Assembly (NCBI GenBank): GCA_917880885.1 | Contig: OU862912.1 | Span: 49,401,117-49,465,116, forward strand | From: Limnephilus marmoratus | Lineage: Eukaryota > Arthropoda > Insecta > Trichoptera > Limnephilidae | Reading direction: 5' to 3' | DNA: 64,000 bases | Shown here: positions 63,536 to 64,000 of the stretch, piece by piece | How the letters are laid out: the number at the start of each line of letters is the position of its first letter | Position numbering within the stretch: the stretch's first letter is position 1 | Position numbers and translations under genes: made by a program | The notes under the pieces: generated by a model | What the model saw: only the letters and a program-made list of their open reading frames with translations | Databases searched by the model: none | What the model was told of the DNA's origin: nothing

Positions 63536-64000
63536 GGCATTACCAGAGAAAACCAGAAATATGTCATTTTCAAATCAGATTTTAGACGTTTTGACTCTTT
63601 TCCACAAAAAATTATAAATGGATTTCGAAAGATTGTTCTTTTATCTAGCATTCGCATGTAATAAATTTTGAGAAATTTTTTTAATTTTTAGTATAATAAG
63701 GTTATTCCATAGGTCGTTGGCAGATTTGTTAAATTTTCAAAAAAGATTTTGTATTAATTTCAAATAATATAATCATGCAGTAAAATAAATCAATACATAA
63801 ATCTAGCAAACACATGTTTTAGAATTTTAATTTTAGTTTCAATAAAATCATTAAAAAATATGTACGTACATGTGTTTCTAGACGAAAATTGATCCATTTG
63901 TGTATTTATTTGCACACTTACAAACTAATATATTTCAGATTTTTTTAACATTCTTATTAAATTTCGACATTATTGAAAAATGATAAATACTTATAATCAA
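63536..64000 (-). repeat. Dispersed repeat R4, inverted copy, runs off the window
   Basis: Its reverse complement matches 37,335-37,815 in order: TTCAATAATGTC, CTGAAATATATTAGTTTG, AAATTAAAATTCTAAAACAT, TTGATTTATTTTACTGCATG, AACAAATCTGCCAACGACC and TTTCTGGTTTTCTCTGG. The far end is outside the window. Confidence 0.65.

Overview
The window reads as nuclear DNA of an insect, most probably a moth or butterfly. It is AT-rich and has no operons, ribosome binding sites or long intact host coding regions. It carries tRNA-derived SINEs, Jockey/CR1-like and RTE-like LINE remnants, a Helitron-type terminus (GCGAAGCCGGGTA), piggyBac-like, hAT-like and Harbinger-like non-autonomous elements, and TTAGG repeats. 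The order is an inference; the sequence itself shows only the repeat content and architecture.

No complete host protein-coding gene can be supported. The best host signal is a GC-rich plus-strand promoter at about 31,700-32,000, with a CRE palindrome (TGACGTCA) about 54 bp upstream of a TATAAA box. It may drive a gene whose coding exons lie outside the window, which would make much of the right half an intron. This is inferred.

Layout. 1-9 kb: decayed repeats, an RTE-like LINE split by a piggyBac-like MITE, a heat-shock-element-bearing Helitron terminus split by a 750 bp element with alternating ACTAATATCTA motifs, and an RT fragment with a YADD box. 9-16 kb: a small hAT MITE, an AATATTTATC-rich block, a GAAGTGAAAC repeat family and another piggyBac-like MITE. 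16-20 kb: a LINE 3' region apparently interrupted by a 2.7 kb segment bounded by CGAGGAC clusters, itself holding an 806 bp fold-back element. 20-31 kb: LINE 3' ends, RTE-like tails, fold-back elements, a G-tract Harbinger-like MITE, a SINE and a Penelope-like C-terminus. 31.7-32.5 kb: promoter and adjacent MITE. 33-41 kb: two hAT-like elements with good 8 bp target duplications, one CpG-rich and one with a degenerate tandem array. 41.3-46 kb: a SINE split by a 4.27 kb terminal-inverted-repeat element that holds splice-like signals, a fold-back element and LINE pieces. 46.7-52 kb: another ACTAATATCTA element and the best-preserved LINE (one frameshift, one stop in the RT). 52-64 kb: mostly plain AT-rich DNA with a fold-back MITE, a tRNA-like sequence inside a 157 bp hairpin, a (TTAGG)4-bearing element, a Harbinger-like MITE, a third hAT-like element and further repeat copies.

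The elements do not form a pathway. Their nesting gives relative insertion order at several loci. The most interesting leads are the heat-shock-element Helitron, the telomere-repeat-carrying element family, the tRNA-in-hairpin, the 4.27 kb element with possible exons, the CGAGGAC segment, and the CRE/TATA promoter.
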